DNA of 64,000 nucleotides from Brassica napus (GCF_020379485.1 NC_063436.1:24922423-24986422); one strand, 5' to 3'. Counted from the first letter of the stretch, positions 12,113-27,542 are shown. Notes: generated by a model not told the origin, from the sequence alone. Made by a program: numbers and translations.

Positions 12113-13076
12113 TTTACATTTTAGTGTTATATATTGTATAAATCTATAGTGTTATTGGTTATGTTTCTTATTCGATATTATTAATGTATAATGATTTGTT
12201 TTATACATTTTACTTTATTATTAACTGTTATTATATATTAATATATTTTTCGAGTTTGGTAAAATAAATTCATAGTATGAAATAAACAAATTTTAAATCT
12301 CCTTCATTTTTTCTAATTTTTACAGACTGAATGCAATACATTTTAAAATTTTATTTAGTTATACTATAGAACTGATATTTTCTTAGCATAATTTATATTT
12401 CTATGTTATTTATTTTAGTATATTGTGGGATTTTATAAGTAAATAGATTATAATAATATTATATTATTAATTATGAAATCAATCGCTGCATTAATTTAAA
12501 AATATTTTAAAATTTTATTAAGATTTTGTTAGATTTTTTTCAACATATTTTGTTATAAGTAAAAATAAAATTTGAATTTACAGTTAAAATTTATTTATTA
12601 ATATCTATATAATTTTTATGATTTTTTAAAAATGTTATATATTAAATAGATAAACTTAAATAATCAAATAGATATAATTGATGAAATAGACCTAGTATGA
12701 ATTGTTTATGGTATTTCTTTTAATAAAGAAGATATAGAATATAATTATAAAATTTGAAAAATAGCATACACTTTTATTTTATTTTGTTTTATAATAAAAT
12801 TTTATTTAAATTAATGTATAATAGTATATATTATTAATTACAAAATTAATCAATGGTATTAATTTAAATAAATATTTTAAATTTTTAGAAAGATTTTGTT
12901 AGATTTTTTTTCAACATTTTGTTATAACTAAAACTAAAATTTAAATTTACAGTTAAAATTAATTTATTATTAATAGCTTTATATATTAAATATATTAATG
13001 TAAATAATTAAATAAATATAATTAATGAAATAGACCTAATAAAACTAGTATGACTTTTTTATGGTAGATAAAAACA
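12113..13076. other. AT-rich DNA with degenerate repeats
   Basis: This stretch has two diverged copies of a sequence block: about 12480-12700 and 12840-13045 share AAATATTTTAAA, AGATTTTGTTAGATTTTTTTC and AATAGACCTA-type segments. It is probably transposon-derived. No gene. Confidence 0.5.
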
Positions 13077-13900
13077 GAACAATACTTAGGTTCACCCCTA
13101 TGGTGAACCTTGAAATTCACCACTTTCCTTATATCCAATAAATTTCCATATATGTAAATAAATAATATATATTAAATTAAAAAGCTAAAATAACTTAAAA
13201 AATAACTAAACTCTAAACTCTAAATCATAAATCACTAAACCTTAAATCTAAACACAAACCCTAAACCCAAATCCAAATCCTATACCCTAAATTTTAAATC
13301 CAAATCCTAGATCATAAACTCAAATCCTATATCCAAATTCTACACCTTAAACCCTAAATTTAAACCCTAAATCCTAGACCTAAACCCTAAATCCTAGACC
13401 CTAAACCCTAAATCCTAAACCTAAACTCTAAACCCTAAATCCAAACCGTAAACCCTAAATCCAAACCGTAAACCCTAAACCCAAACTCTAGATCTTAAAC
13501 TCTAGTTTTGGGTTTAGGGTTTAAGATCTAAAGTTTGGGTTTAGGGTTTACGATTTGGGTTTAGGGTTTATGGTTTGATTTAGGGTTTAGGGTTTGAGTT
13601 TAGGATTTAGGGTTTAGGATCTAGGATTTGGGTTTAGATTTAGGGTTTAAGGTGTAGAATTTGGATATAAGGTTTGAGTTTATGATCTATGATTTGGATT
13701 TAAAATTTAGGGTATAGGATTTGGATTTGGGTTTAGGTTTAATGGTTTATGATTTAGAGTTTAGGATTTAGTTATTTTTTTTGTTATTTTAGCTTTTTAA
13801 TTTAATATATACTGTTTATTTATATATATGGAAATTTATTAGATATAAGGAAAGTGGTGAATTTAAAGGTTCACCCCAGGGGTGAACCTAAGTATTGTTC
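13077..13900. mobile_element. Foldback (Mutator-like) element with telomere-like arms
   Basis: The whole 824 bp forms one large inverted repeat centred near 13505. The ends read GAACAATACTTAGGTTCACC on both strands. A 9-bp direct repeat ATAAAAACA flanks it exactly (13068-13076 and 13901-13909), the target-site length of Mutator-like elements. Within each arm the outer about 110 bp are unique AT-rich sequence and the inner about 300 bp are degenerate CCCTAAA units (left arm) or TTTAGGG units (right arm). Nothing coding is present, so movement would need enzymes from elsewhere. Confidence 0.85.
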
Positions 13901-13909
13901 ATAAAAACA

Positions 13910-14756
13910 GTACTTATATTTTAATAGAGAAGATACTAACGACATCCCATTTATTTTAAGATGATCTATTCACTTTCACATCGGTTTATGGCCAATCTAA
14001 TCAAAAAGTTGGTGCAGTATAACCTTCATGTAAGGGTCAACTGCTAAATGTACAATTTTTTTGGTATAACTAAATGTACAATTAATGGCATACAACATTG
14101 TTTTGGATATTATTAGTCACATAGTTTTACAAATTTGATTGATATTTTTTTTTATCGATAGTTTTCTCGAACGTCAAACCACACACGTACTGTATAAATT
14201 AGGCACTTTCAAGTGTCAAAAACTCGAATTGACGAACGCACATTCACCATTTTCCAAAAAATGACTACCACCAAATGAGTTGCTGTCAATCTCGAACCTG
14301 TGAACAAAAATTCAACCATTTCTATATAAGACAAGTGTCAACCAACCTTCTTCCAACCAAGAGACCTTGGGTTGCTACAAACATTTAATAGTCATTATAT
14401 ATGTAAATATTAACATTTATACATGTATATAATAGCCATATAGGCAAGGTCGTGCGTGAAAGAAACATATGACCCCAAATTATTTAATACTGCTATTTGT
14501 AATAATTTTCTATGTGTTTTATGAGAAAACTTGTTCGATATGTTTTTGCATTACGAGTTTTTAAAGTCTTGTTCGTTTACATTAAGTAGCAGGGTTCCGT
14601 TTTCTGAATCCACGAAAATCCATATACTTCAACACGGTCTTATACTCTTATGTGTATATGAGCATTCCTAAAAATGAATTTGTCATCTAGCTTCATAATA
14701 CAACACCATGCACATAACACGTCAGATAAATCAAGACACCATTGACAATATAATGA
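13910..14756. other. Intergenic, no gene seen
   Basis: AT-rich sequence with two TAAATGTA octamers (14045-14052, 14071-14078) that match the L1-box consensus but lie more than 5 kb from the ATML1 start. A TATA-like TCTATATAAG occurs near 14321. No open frame of interest. Confidence 0.45.
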
Positions 14757-15020
14757 GTGTGATTGGTTAAGTAGTGGAGTAATTAGGGTGAAAAAAATGA
14801 AGTGGAAAGGGGAGAAATAAAAGGTAATAAAGTTGGAGTAAATCTTTTTCATCTCATAAAAGTTGAAGGAATAATTACTCTAGTTTTAGTACAATTTTTC
14901 ACTTTTTTAGAGTAAAATGAGCTGAAATCATTTTCCACTTGATCGGATAAAATCAAAGTAAATATGCTGAATTTTTTTTCACCCATTTTATTTACTCTAA
15001 TTATACCATACAATCACACC
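14757..15020. mobile_element. MITE with GTGTGATTG terminal inverted repeats
   Basis: The left end GTGTGATTGG (from 14757) continues into GGAGTAATTAGGGTGAAAA. The right end, read on the minus strand, is GTGTGATTGTATGGTATAAT and then AGAGTAAATAAAATGGGTGA, so the inverted repeat extends some 40 bp imperfectly. The interior is AT-rich and non-coding. A hAT element has inserted exactly at its right terminus, using the terminal ATCACACC as target. Confidence 0.65.
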
Positions 15021-15994
15021 CAGGGCCGGCCCTGGGCTAAAGCCCATAAAGCAAAGGCTTTAGGCACCAAAAAGTATTAATCGTTTAGGGGCGCCAAACT
15101 TTGTTAAAAGGCCGTTTAGTGTAGTGGCTTTGAGATTTGGCAACTGTCTTTCACGTGGGTGGTTCAAAGCTCTTCATCCTCTTTTTATTTTCTTTTTCTT
15201 CTTGATAATGATGACTATGAAATAAAACACGATGGAACACCATCACTTGTAAAATAAATAATAGTTTCTTCTTTTTTCATTAGTTTCTTTTATTATATTA
15301 AATATGATGTATAAGATAAATATTAAACAAAAACCTAATTAATAATTCATTATACGCTTTATGTTTTATGTTTTAATTCTTTTCAATTGTATTTTATTCT
15401 AAAGCTACGTTCACATTTGGTGATGACTGAAGTGGTTGTGTTTCCCACCTCTATATATGCCTTCTTCTTTTATTTCTTCTTATTGGTTTTCATACTTTTT
15501 TTATAATCTATTTAAGAATTTCTTGAAATCTGAATAAATATAACATTATTAGAAGTTAGTTGTGTTTTCTGGAATTCAGTAAAAATTCAATATAATTTTA
15601 TAAATGAAAATATTGCTAAATCTATTTTAGTCTTATGAAGAAAATTCATTTTATGGAATTTGATTACCTAAAAAGAATGTTGACAAGAACTTACAAAAAC
15701 GATTGAAGTATTAGAATTTTTCAAAAATAACGAATGATTTTTATCCAAACAAAAAATTGCTTGTGTGGAATGTTTCTCCCAAAATTTTAACTCTTTAAAA
15801 TTATATCTCTCGTGAATGATTAACAGATTTTATAAATAATATATTGATATTTATGAACTACATTTTTTCAAAAAAAAAAAAGTTTTAATGATAGTTTTCC
15901 TTGTTGTGATGATATTTTTTTAAAAAAAATTAGAGGTAAGGGGCAACAATTTTTGTGTCCGCTTTAGGCGCCAGATGAGTCCGGACCGGTACTG
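15021..15994. mobile_element. Non-autonomous hAT transposon with 8-bp target duplication
   Basis: The left end is CAGGGCCGGCCCTGGGC and the right end, read on the minus strand, is CAGTACCGGTCCGGACTC; both start CAG and share CCGG. The perfect 8-bp direct repeat ATCACACC flanks it (15013-15020 and 15995-16002). Subterminal TTTAGGCACC/TTTAGGCGCC motifs are shared between the ends. The 974-bp interior is AT-rich with no transposase reading frame, so it depends on another hAT element. It landed in the right terminal repeat of the adjacent MITE. Confidence 0.9.
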
Positions 15995-16002
15995 ATCACA
16001 CC

Positions 16003-17599
16003 AAATATGTATTATGTATATGCGTACATGCACTTAGTTTCACACATCATACACAATGTATGTTAGCATGAATGGTATATCTATGTGATGTAATTCTTAA
16101 TGTGTGAGCTGTTTCTTGGACAATGGTCCACAAGGATATTGCTCCCCAACTACATGAGTCAATGGAGTACTGGCCAATTTATAATTAAAAGAATTAATCC
16201 AAACTACCATTAAATATAACTTTGACCTTTTTAATTCATTTTTAGATATTCTTGGAACTTCCGTAGTTTCCATCTCATCCCTTTCTTTTGCTCCTTCAAA
16301 GAGGGTCCAATCGCGAAAGTTATCTCATATATCATGTATTTTGGTATGATATATAATTATATAGGTTGACAAAAAAGACCATTATATGATAGTGTGCACA
16401 GTGTGTTTTTCGTTGCAGTAATTCATCAGGTAACCTGAGACAATCAGTTTGACATCAGCCAAAAAGATGGAATGGTTGTAAAATAATTGTCTTTAAAATT
16501 TTATATTTACTCTAAAACATAATAATTTATGTTTATTTGCGTTTATGAATAAGTTGCACTATTTTCTACGTTTCAATGAAAATAGCTAACTTAATTTTCC
16601 ATTTATTCATATTATTTATTAATATTATTTCATGATTAATACAGTTTGTGTATTAAAATAATTTTTATGAAGATAGGGTGTCCATTGATTCTAAATATTT
16701 TTAATTTTTGACGTTGGGGAACTACTTGATATACTAACTGAACATGATTTTAGAGTGGTTAATTTGTGATTGGGATGTATGTAGAGGGTTAAACTTTTTA
16801 TTTACAATCAATATGAAAATGTGGATTCATTAGTTGTTTTTATGACAACCCCGGTAATGACGTAGTGTCATGGATTCTGATGCTTTAAATTCTTCTCTTA
16901 AACTTGCACCAACCATTCGAATTGTATAGAAACTTACTTTCAGATAAAATGAGTAACTACTTTCATAATGACAGTATAACTAAGAGCCATGAATGTAGTC
17001 GTATAAGGTTCTTGCTATATAAATTAATATCGTCGCTAATCAACCATCAAAGAAGCTAATTAATAATAATGATTATACCCTGCAGGTTTCCAAATAAATT
17101 TTATTAAGCTCAAACATCATGCTAACAATTGTATTTACATTTTATTCAGGGAATCAGAATCATGATGCAATATTGACTGACATAAATTATACGAAGTGGT
17201 GTGTAAACCAGACAAAGCATTTATATGTCCATATTTAATTTCTTGGACATACATGTACTTAATGTGCAATATGCACAACACATGCAAATAATTAATCTGA
17301 TATAGCATACTTAATTAGGTAATAAACTATAACCATGAACATATATATAGTAAGTTAATAACCATGTAATGGCAAGCATTTTAAAATTTTCGTTAATTAT
17401 TCTTCTATTGTTTTTCTTACCTACGAGAACCCGTGAAGTCAAAGAGAAACTGTGATTTTTTTAAACTATTTTCAAAACTGATGAACTGAAACTCTATATC
17501 TAGAAAATGTATCTATAAGTAGTGGTATGAATTTTCTCTCACTAAAAGCATTAATGGACCTTTCGATAATCATAAATGCGATGCACCCTCTCTATGCAT
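16003..17599. other. Upstream region of ATML1, no gene seen
   Basis: About 1.6 kb of AT-rich sequence that probably contains distal ATML1 promoter. An almost palindromic ATGACGTAGTGTCAT (about 16857-16871) resembles a bZIP or TGA-type site. No protein-coding exon is supported. Confidence 0.4.
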
Positions 17600-19374
17600 T
17601 TCGCAATAACTCCTTTTCCTTCTGCCACATCCTCTCCTCACCTATTTCGCTTCTTCCTCCTCTTTCCTTAGTTCCTCCTTCAGCCAATTCTCCATTTGTG
17701 TTTTTCTTTGCTATCTCCTTAAGAGAATCCTCCGAAAATCACCGGTTATGTCTTGACTAGGGTATTAACCCGTGCCCTTCTGATTTTCGCATATCTCTGC
17801 GTCCATCTCTTTTTCTCCACAAAAGGAGAGCTCAAAAATTATAGAAGAGTACTCAAGCTAGGGTTTCATTGTATGTCCAGAGGTAAGATCACTCGCTCTG
17901 TCTCTCTCTCTCTCTATATATATATATATTATATAAACCGATGCTTATATACATACATGTGCATATCTTTGTTTCGTTGACGAATGGGATCTATATTGCA
18001 TGTCTGTTCACACTAACCGGATCCGTTCCTTTTTTTTTATAGTCTCTTTAAGATCTGCATTTTCTTTTATCTATTAAAAACTAGTGACTTGTTTTTTCTG
18101 TGACGATTTTAAAGAAAAGCGTAACAAAAGACTCCATAAACCTCTTTGGAGTTATAGAAGTGTAAAAAGGGGTTTGAGTTAGACGAATTTTACTTAGTAG
18201 ATGTAAAAAGAACGTTGACTTAATGTCAACATTATTTTAACTTATACTATTAGTTAATTATTATTTTTCTCAATTCTTTTTAACCTTTTCAAATTAGGTT
18301 TTACTACAAACGAAGGTCAATTTGAATTTTCTGTAAAAAAAAAGACTTTTTGTACTAAAAAGACTTCATTTATTGGCTTCGGTAGCCTGTGGAGTTCTCT
18401 ATCTCGCTACCTTTTATGTAGAATAGTAGATAGAAAAAAGAGAGAGAGAGAAAAAAAAAGATCCATTGATATCGATCCAAACCTACACTTAAAAAAAAAA
18501 AACACAGATCTGTTTGTAGAGTTTCGATATTTTTCCCCTTACAAGTCGACTTTGCTTCAGCCAAACATTATCGTTTTGGAATCACTCTAACAAGTAAGTA
18601 AAAACATGTAAGTTTTGTCTTTATGTAATCTTATTGAAAATTAGGTTTTCCTCAAAGACAGTCTCTTCATTCGTTCTTTGTTTTCTCTGCGTTTACTTGT
18701 AGATCCGATGATGTATGTGACTTTCAAGATTAGTTCTATAATATATATTGATTGTCTGTTTATGCATGTGTATGTAAATTCTAATTAATGGATATCTATG
18801 TGCTCTAATTTTCTATAACACTTTTTTACTTCAGTTTCTCTTTATTCTCTTTTATTATCCAACATTTCACTTAAATATTCATCCGAATCTTCGTGTCCCA
18901 ATTTTTAACTAGAAATTCCCAAATTGTTTGTTTATATGCAACGAGCTTATGTCACGTAGTGGGTGCATTTATATTCAGAGCCTTTTTGATAAGATGAAAT
19001 CATATGCTTATCTAAACGTATAGATATTAATAACCATAAAAATAGACAAAATACCAATATTTTGCTTTTCGTTTTGAAATGTGAAAAAGACTATATATAT
19101 ATATACAATAAACGTATGTATAGTTTCATATATCTAGAGGATTGCTTTCCATAATTCCAAGATCCATCTTCCGTTTCTACTTTGATCCTCGTATATATAA
19201 ACACCATTTTATCTTTGATTTTGGACAGTGGGATATATACGTGGGAGTAGAAAGTCGATTTAAAGCAACGAAAATGATTTGGATGATCATCTAATAGATT
19301 TGAAGGGAATACAAAAGCTCAAAAAAAGAAAAACTCCAAAACCGATATAAGGATCAATAATCGTCAAAATCATC
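17600..19374 (+). promoter_or_regulatory. ATML1 leader region: probable 5' UTR exons and leader intron
   Basis: A pyrimidine-rich segment (about 17590-17880) reads like a plant 5' UTR and ends in a good donor AG|GTAAGA (GT at 17883-17884). It is followed by a CT/TA microsatellite (about 17896-17935). A plausible acceptor TTTTGGACAG ends at 19228, making a leader intron of about 1.35 kb and a second leader exon joining the coding start at 19375. The borders are inferred from splice consensus only. Open frames in 17527-17980 are taken as UTR by-products. Confidence 0.45.
18964..18971 (-). promoter_or_regulatory. L1-box (TAAATGCA) upstream of ATML1
   Basis: The plus strand reads TGCATTTA, so the minus strand has TAAATGCA, the exact octamer bound by ATML1/PDF2-class HD-ZIP IV proteins in epidermal promoters. 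It lies about 400 bp before the ATML1 ATG, within the probable leader intron. ATML1 is known to bind L1 boxes, so feedback regulation is plausible; binding here is inference. Confidence 0.55.
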
Positions 19375-22300
19375 ATGTATCAGCCAAACATGTTTGAGTC
19401 TCATCATCATATGTTCGATATGACCCCCAAAAACTCGGATAACGATTTGGGTCTTACGGGGAGCCGAGAAGACGACTTCGAGACCAAGTCTGGCGCAGAA
19501 GTCACCATGGAGAATCCTTTAGAAGAAGAGCTCCAAGATCCTAATCAGCGTCCCAACAAAAAGAAGCGTTACCACCGTCACACGCAACGCCAGATTCAAG
19601 AGCTTGAATCGTAAGTAAAAGTTCCCACTTTAAAAGATTTTTTTATGTTTTATGTTTTGGGATTTAGGGTTTATGTTTGTTTGTTTGGTTTCAACTTATA
19701 GGTTCTTCAAGGAGTGTCCTCATCCTGACGATAAGCAAAGAAAAGAGCTGAGCCGAGAGCTAAATTTAGAACCTCTGCAAGTCAAGTTTTGGTTCCAAAA
19801 CAAGCGCACCCAAATGAAGGTACATACTAGAGCTAATTGTTACTCATTTTGTATATTCATTTAATTTGCATATGAATTTTCATTAGTGACTCATTATATT
19901 CATTTAATTTGCATGGAATGGGTCTTGAATCTTCATTAATGCTGTTTCTTTTTCATATTTAATCAAATGAAGTCGGGGATAAGGTAATCATTACTACCAC
20001 GTTTGATTCAGTTTGCATAACTATATGTAACCATCTTTAAAACACATGTAGTTAGTTAATTGCATAGTTTAGGTCCAATATCAAGGAAACATATTGGTTA
20101 TTACATATAATTATCCATTTGGTGTGCTTTAATACTCTTGATGACTTTAAAAACCTAAAGAAGATAACTTATGATCTTTATAGGCACAACATGAGAGGCA
20201 CGAGAACTCGATTCTGAAGTCAGACAACGACAAGCTCAGAGCAGAGAACAATAGGTACAAGGATGCTCTAAACAACGCAACATGCCCAAACTGTGGTGGT
20301 CCTGCCGCCATAGGAGAAATGTCATTCGACGAGCAGCATTTGAGGATTGAAAACGCTCGTCTACGCGAGGAAATCGATAGAATCTCTGCCATAGCTGCCA
20401 AATACGTAGGGAAGCCATTGCTGACTCACTCCTCCTCGTCTTTCCCTCAGCTCACATCTTCACACCACATACCGTCTCGCTCGCTTGATCTTGAAGTTGG
20501 CAACTTTGGAAACACTAACAATAGCCAGACAGGTTTCCTAGGGGACATGTATGGAACAAGCGACATTATGAGATCGGTCTCGATTCATAATGATGCTGAT
20601 AAGCCAATGATTGTTGAGTTAGCTGTTGCTGCCATGGAAGAGCTTGTGAGAATGGCTCAAACAGGTGATCCCTTGTGGGTTTCAAGCGATAGTGCGGTTG
20701 AGATTCTCAATGAGGAAGAGTATTTTCGGACGTTCCCTAGGGGAATAGGACCAAAACCTTTGGGTTTAAGATCAGAAGCTTCTAGAGAGTCCACGGTCGT
20801 CATCATGAATCATATCAATCTCGTTGAGATTCTAATGGATGTGGTAACAAATCTGTTTCCTTATCTTTCTCAAACCTAGCTAAACAAAGATTGACACTTA
20901 TGGTCTTCTTTCTTTGTATAGAATCAATGGTCTAGTGTGTTCTGCGGGATTGTATCCAGAGCATTGACGCTAGAAGTTCTATCTACTGGCGTTGCAGGGA
21001 ACTACAATGGGGCATTACAAGTGGTAAGAGGCTTAAAAAACTATTAATTTGATTACTTGTTTCACAAGCTATTATTCTGAATCATTTTGTATTTGTTTTC
21101 TGAAGATGACAGCTGAGTTCCAAGTCCCGTCACCACTTGTCCCGACACGTGAGAACTACTTTGTAAGGTATTGTAAGCAGCACAGCGACAATACTTGGGC
21201 GGTTGTTGATGTCTCTTTGGACAGCCTAAGACCAAGTCCTATCACTAGAAACAGGAGAAGACCCTCTGGTTGTCTGATTCAAGAATTGCAGAATGGCTAT
21301 TCTAAGGTATAGTCTAACGGGTTGAAAAGTATGAGGTGGATAGTTTGAACGTAAGACTTATGTATTTTGTTATTGACATTTGTTGAAGGTGACATGGGTA
21401 GAGCATACGGAGGTGGATGACAGATCGGTTCACACCATGTATAAACCGTTGGTTAATACCGGTTTAGCTTTTGGTGCAAAACGTTGGGTGGCTACACTTG
21501 ACCGCCAATGCGAGCGGCTCGCCAGTTCAATGGCTAGCAACATTCCAACCGGTGATCTTTCAGGTACGTTATTACTTAGAGGGCCTATTTGATAAATTGA
21601 TAAACTATAAGACTAAATTGAAATAGTATTAACTACTTATTGAATTCTCCTTCACTTTGTTGTAAACTTGTAATTATGAATAGTGATAACAAGTCCTGAG
21701 GGGAGAAAGAGCATGTTGAAGCTAGCGGAGAGAATGGTGATGAGCTTCTGTAGCGGAGTAGGCGCGTCGAATGCACACGCATGGACGACACTGGCCACCA
21801 CAGGCTCCGACGACGTTCGGGTCATGACCAGGAAGAGCATGGATGATCCAGGAAGGCCTCCAGGTATCGTCTTGAGCGCAGCCACTTCGTTCTGGATCCC
21901 AGTGGCACCTAAACGTGTGTTTGATTTTCTGAGAGATGAAAACTCTAGAAGCGAGGTAAAGAACAAAACCCTTTTGGTTTCTTTAGTTTCTTGACCGAAC
22001 GTTCTTTAATTCAGTTCTTGATTTCTCAGTGGGATATACTTTCGAACGGAGGTTTGGTTCAAGAAATGGCTCATATCGCAAATGGTCGGGACCCTGGGAA
22101 CTCTGTCTCCTTGTTCCGAGTTAATGTAAGATTATGTTCTGCAAACTCTTTTTTACTATTGGTAGTGCCGCCTCAAATCATTTCTAAATCCTGTTAAGAA
22201 AATATTAAGAGTATATTTAAAGAGTTCATGATATAGTTTTAAAAATTAATAACTTCATTAATATATGTTTTATCATAAATTTAGATTCATAACTAAAATT

Positions 22301-22908
22301 AAAGGTGAGTTTCAAAAAAAAAAGTTTCAGAAAAAAAACTAAAACTTAAAGGTTTAAATCATAATTTTTGAATTTATTTAAAAATTCTACTATTTTTTTT
22401 TGAAATAATTTAAAATTCTAACTATTTCTTTAAACCATGCTAAAAACGGTCATGTTTCATGATTTCAAGTTTTTAAACATTATTCTTGATATCGTAACAG
22501 AGCGCGAACTCAGGACAGAGCAACATGTTGATCTTACAAGAAAGCTGTACGGATGCATCAGGATCGTATGTGATATACGCACCTGTCGATATAATGGCTA
22601 TGAACGTTGTCCTAAGCGGCGGGGATCCAGACTATGTCGCTTTGTTGCCATCCGGGTTCGCTATATTACCTGATGGCTCTTCAAGAGTGAATGCTAGTGC
22701 TGGAGCTGAAGGAGGGGATGGAAATAATCTAGAAGTGGTTACTTCCACCGCAAGTAACTGCGGCTCGCTACTCACCGTAGCGTTTCAGATTCTTGTTGAC
22801 TCTGTTCCAACCGCTAAGCTCTCTCTAGGCTCAGTGGCTACAGTCAACAGTCTGATTAAATGCACCGTTGAGCGAATCAAAGCTGCCCTGGCATGCGATG
22901 GGGCATGA
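19375..22908 (+). CDS. ATML1: ATML1, HD-ZIP class IV homeodomain-START transcription factor
   Basis: Nine coding exons join in frame: 19375-19610, 19702-19819, 20184-20843, 20922-21023, 21106-21306, 21389-21563, 21684-21955, 22030-22125 and 22501-22908, giving 755 residues (about 760 in Arabidopsis). The start is [20 protein letters not shown]. The homeodomain spans about residues 60-117 (KKKRYHRHT to [13 protein letters not shown]). A leucine zipper-loop-zipper follows, with the CPNCGG loop cysteines at 152 and 155, and then a START lipid-binding domain (about 257-480, from [16 protein letters not shown]). It is a nuclear factor that specifies shoot epidermis and binds L1 boxes. [14 protein letters not shown] and ENSILKS favour ATML1 over its paralogue PDF2, and synteny agrees. 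All introns are GT-AG; the last is AT-rich and long. No defect seen. Confidence 0.96.
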
Positions 22909-24006
22909 TCGAAAATTTCTCTAAGGTAAACATTTTTCTTTATATTTATTTTACCAAAAAAAAAAAAAATCTTTATATTTTTATTCAAATAATCACATCT
23001 TCTTGATGTATTACACGATGTATTACACGAGATTAACATATGGTTTGGTTTATGTTTCTGTAGAAGTGAAAGAGGAGGAAGGTTTTTTTTTTTGGACAAA
23101 GAGGAGGAAGGTTTAGGAGTTTTTTTTCATGGTAATATTTGTTTCTTGTTTTTAAAAGATTTTCCAAAAGGGAGTCAAGAACGCACCTTTTTGCGTTTAA
23201 TCTCACTGCGCGTTTGATTGCGAGCGGGCCAAAAAGAGGCTTGAGAAAGAAAGGGTAAAGAGGTTCGGGTATTGACTTCTGCTGGAAACCAAAAAAAAAA
23301 GTGAATCGGTTTGTTATCTTTCAAGCGTTTAATTTGCGTTTTCTCTGTTATTATTTTATCATTCAGTAATGAACATCTTAGCGTTTTGGGTATTGCCGCT
23401 ACTTTCAGAGTGTATGTTGCTACTCCTTGTTATTACTAAGGCACTATTGTAGTACTGATATTATATTATTGTCGATGAAGCTCATTTATTTTATTTTTAG
23501 TTTATAAATATAACTAAGAAATTAATGGAATTCACAAAATATAATTAGTTTGGTTCTTCATTTTATTGAAGACAACAATAGCTAGAATGATGTGCCAAGT
23601 GTGAAATGTCCTTTCACTGACGACAACAATGGCTACAATGATGTACCAATCATTTGTGATATACGTGCATTGTTGCCACTAATAATTTAAAAAATATCGT
23701 TGTCTGTCCTGGAAATCTTGAGTCCATTTCTTTATAAGTGACCCATGCATAGTATGAAATTTAATAAGATTAATCATTCCCAAGAACAGAGCAAATCATT
23801 TGGTTGGTCCATCAAATCTTGCATACTATTGCCAGTTTTCATCCGTCAAGATTTTTCTATCTTCAGATCAGCTGTAGCTGAATTGGTCAAACATCATTAT
23901 CAACCTATGAATGACGAAGCCACTCATTTTCCTCTTTATATAACCCTTACTCTTGAACAAGAAGAAAATATCTATAGTTTCTGATACATTGGAGACCAAA
24001 TTATCA
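22909..24006 (+). other. ATML1 3' UTR with terminal intron, then BGLU-A promoter
   Basis: After the stop codon a donor AAG|GTAAAC (about 22926) and an acceptor TTCTGTAG (about 23062) suggest an intron inside the 3' UTR. The UTR probably runs to about 23450-23480. From about 22995 onward this sequence recurs after 27543. A TATA box CTTTATATAAC (about 23934-23944) lies some 70 bp before the BGLU-A start codon. Confidence 0.55.
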
Positions 24007-26702
<2,696 letters not shown>

Positions 26703-27123
26703 AACAAAAAGCAAGTCCCATGTTGTTGTATTTCTTGTTTAATTATTTAACAAAGCAAAATATAATAATAGTGTAAAACAGAGCTGTGAAAACAGTTCCA
26801 ATAAACAAGACATTTTCAATGCTTATAAGTTCTAACAAAACTATTCATGATACATGAATGTGATGATGCCTGTAACAAAGGGAAGACACATATAGTTGTC
26901 TTTCTGTTTGAATCATCAGCAAATTAAGCTGGAAAGTTATCTAAAATAAAGTTGTTTTATGGAATGATCAAGTTCTAATAAAGAAGACATTCATTTGGGT
27001 CAAATATTCATTTGTGATAATGGCTTGAGAATCTAGTTTGGATCCAGAGGATAGATAAGATTAAAAGAATTCTTTAGTGTATGCTTTATTGCACATTATA
27101 AACTCCAAAGTAGCACTTAATGT

Positions 27124-27254
27124 TTTTTTTATGATTTTGGTGTGATCCCAAAAACTTTCTAAGTCTAAAGACTACCAAAAGGTCCATAGAAATCCGGGTT
27201 TTCTTGCCACTTAAGGCGTCTATGGGTGGCCAAGGGGAATCGAACCCAGAATAG
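27124..27254 (-). mobile_element. 5'-truncated SINE with 16-bp target duplication
   Basis: Read on the minus strand, the insert begins just before TGGGTTCGATTCCCC, a perfect tRNA-type B box, and ends in an A-rich tail (plus-strand T8 at about 27124-27130). It is flanked by the identical 16-mer AAGTAGCACTTAATGT (27108-27123 and 27255-27270). The A box is absent, so the copy is 5' truncated. Orientation, tail and target duplication agree with LINE-assisted retroposition. It is absent from the matching place in unit 2 of the segmental duplication. Confidence 0.85.
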
Positions 27255-27542
27255 AAGTAGCACTTAATGTAAAAATGTTTTTTTTTCATGAATACAATTT
27301 AATATTTATTCAGAAAAATATTTGTTTGTGTTCAGCTTGAGTTTGCCAATATTAAGGTTTATTGGAATCAGAGAAAGGTTTTTTAAAACTTCAGATCGAG
27401 TTTGGGTTGGATCCTCTCGGGTTTTGGTCAGATTTGGAATATTTTGGATTTTGGATTTTTTTTCCAGATTTTCAGGCCGGATCTAAAAAACCATTTGATG
27501 CAGCTTCTGGATGTTGATACGATGATCAATGAGATCATACCA

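Noticed and set aside
13200..13790. Possible true interstitial telomere or chromosome-end relic
   Set aside because: Units are degenerate and mirrored inside an element with its own termini and a 9-bp target duplication, so a transposon explains it better than a chromosome fusion.
17527..17980. Two overlapping open frames before ATML1
   Set aside because: They lie in pyrimidine-rich probable 5' UTR and run across a good splice donor; no family resemblance.
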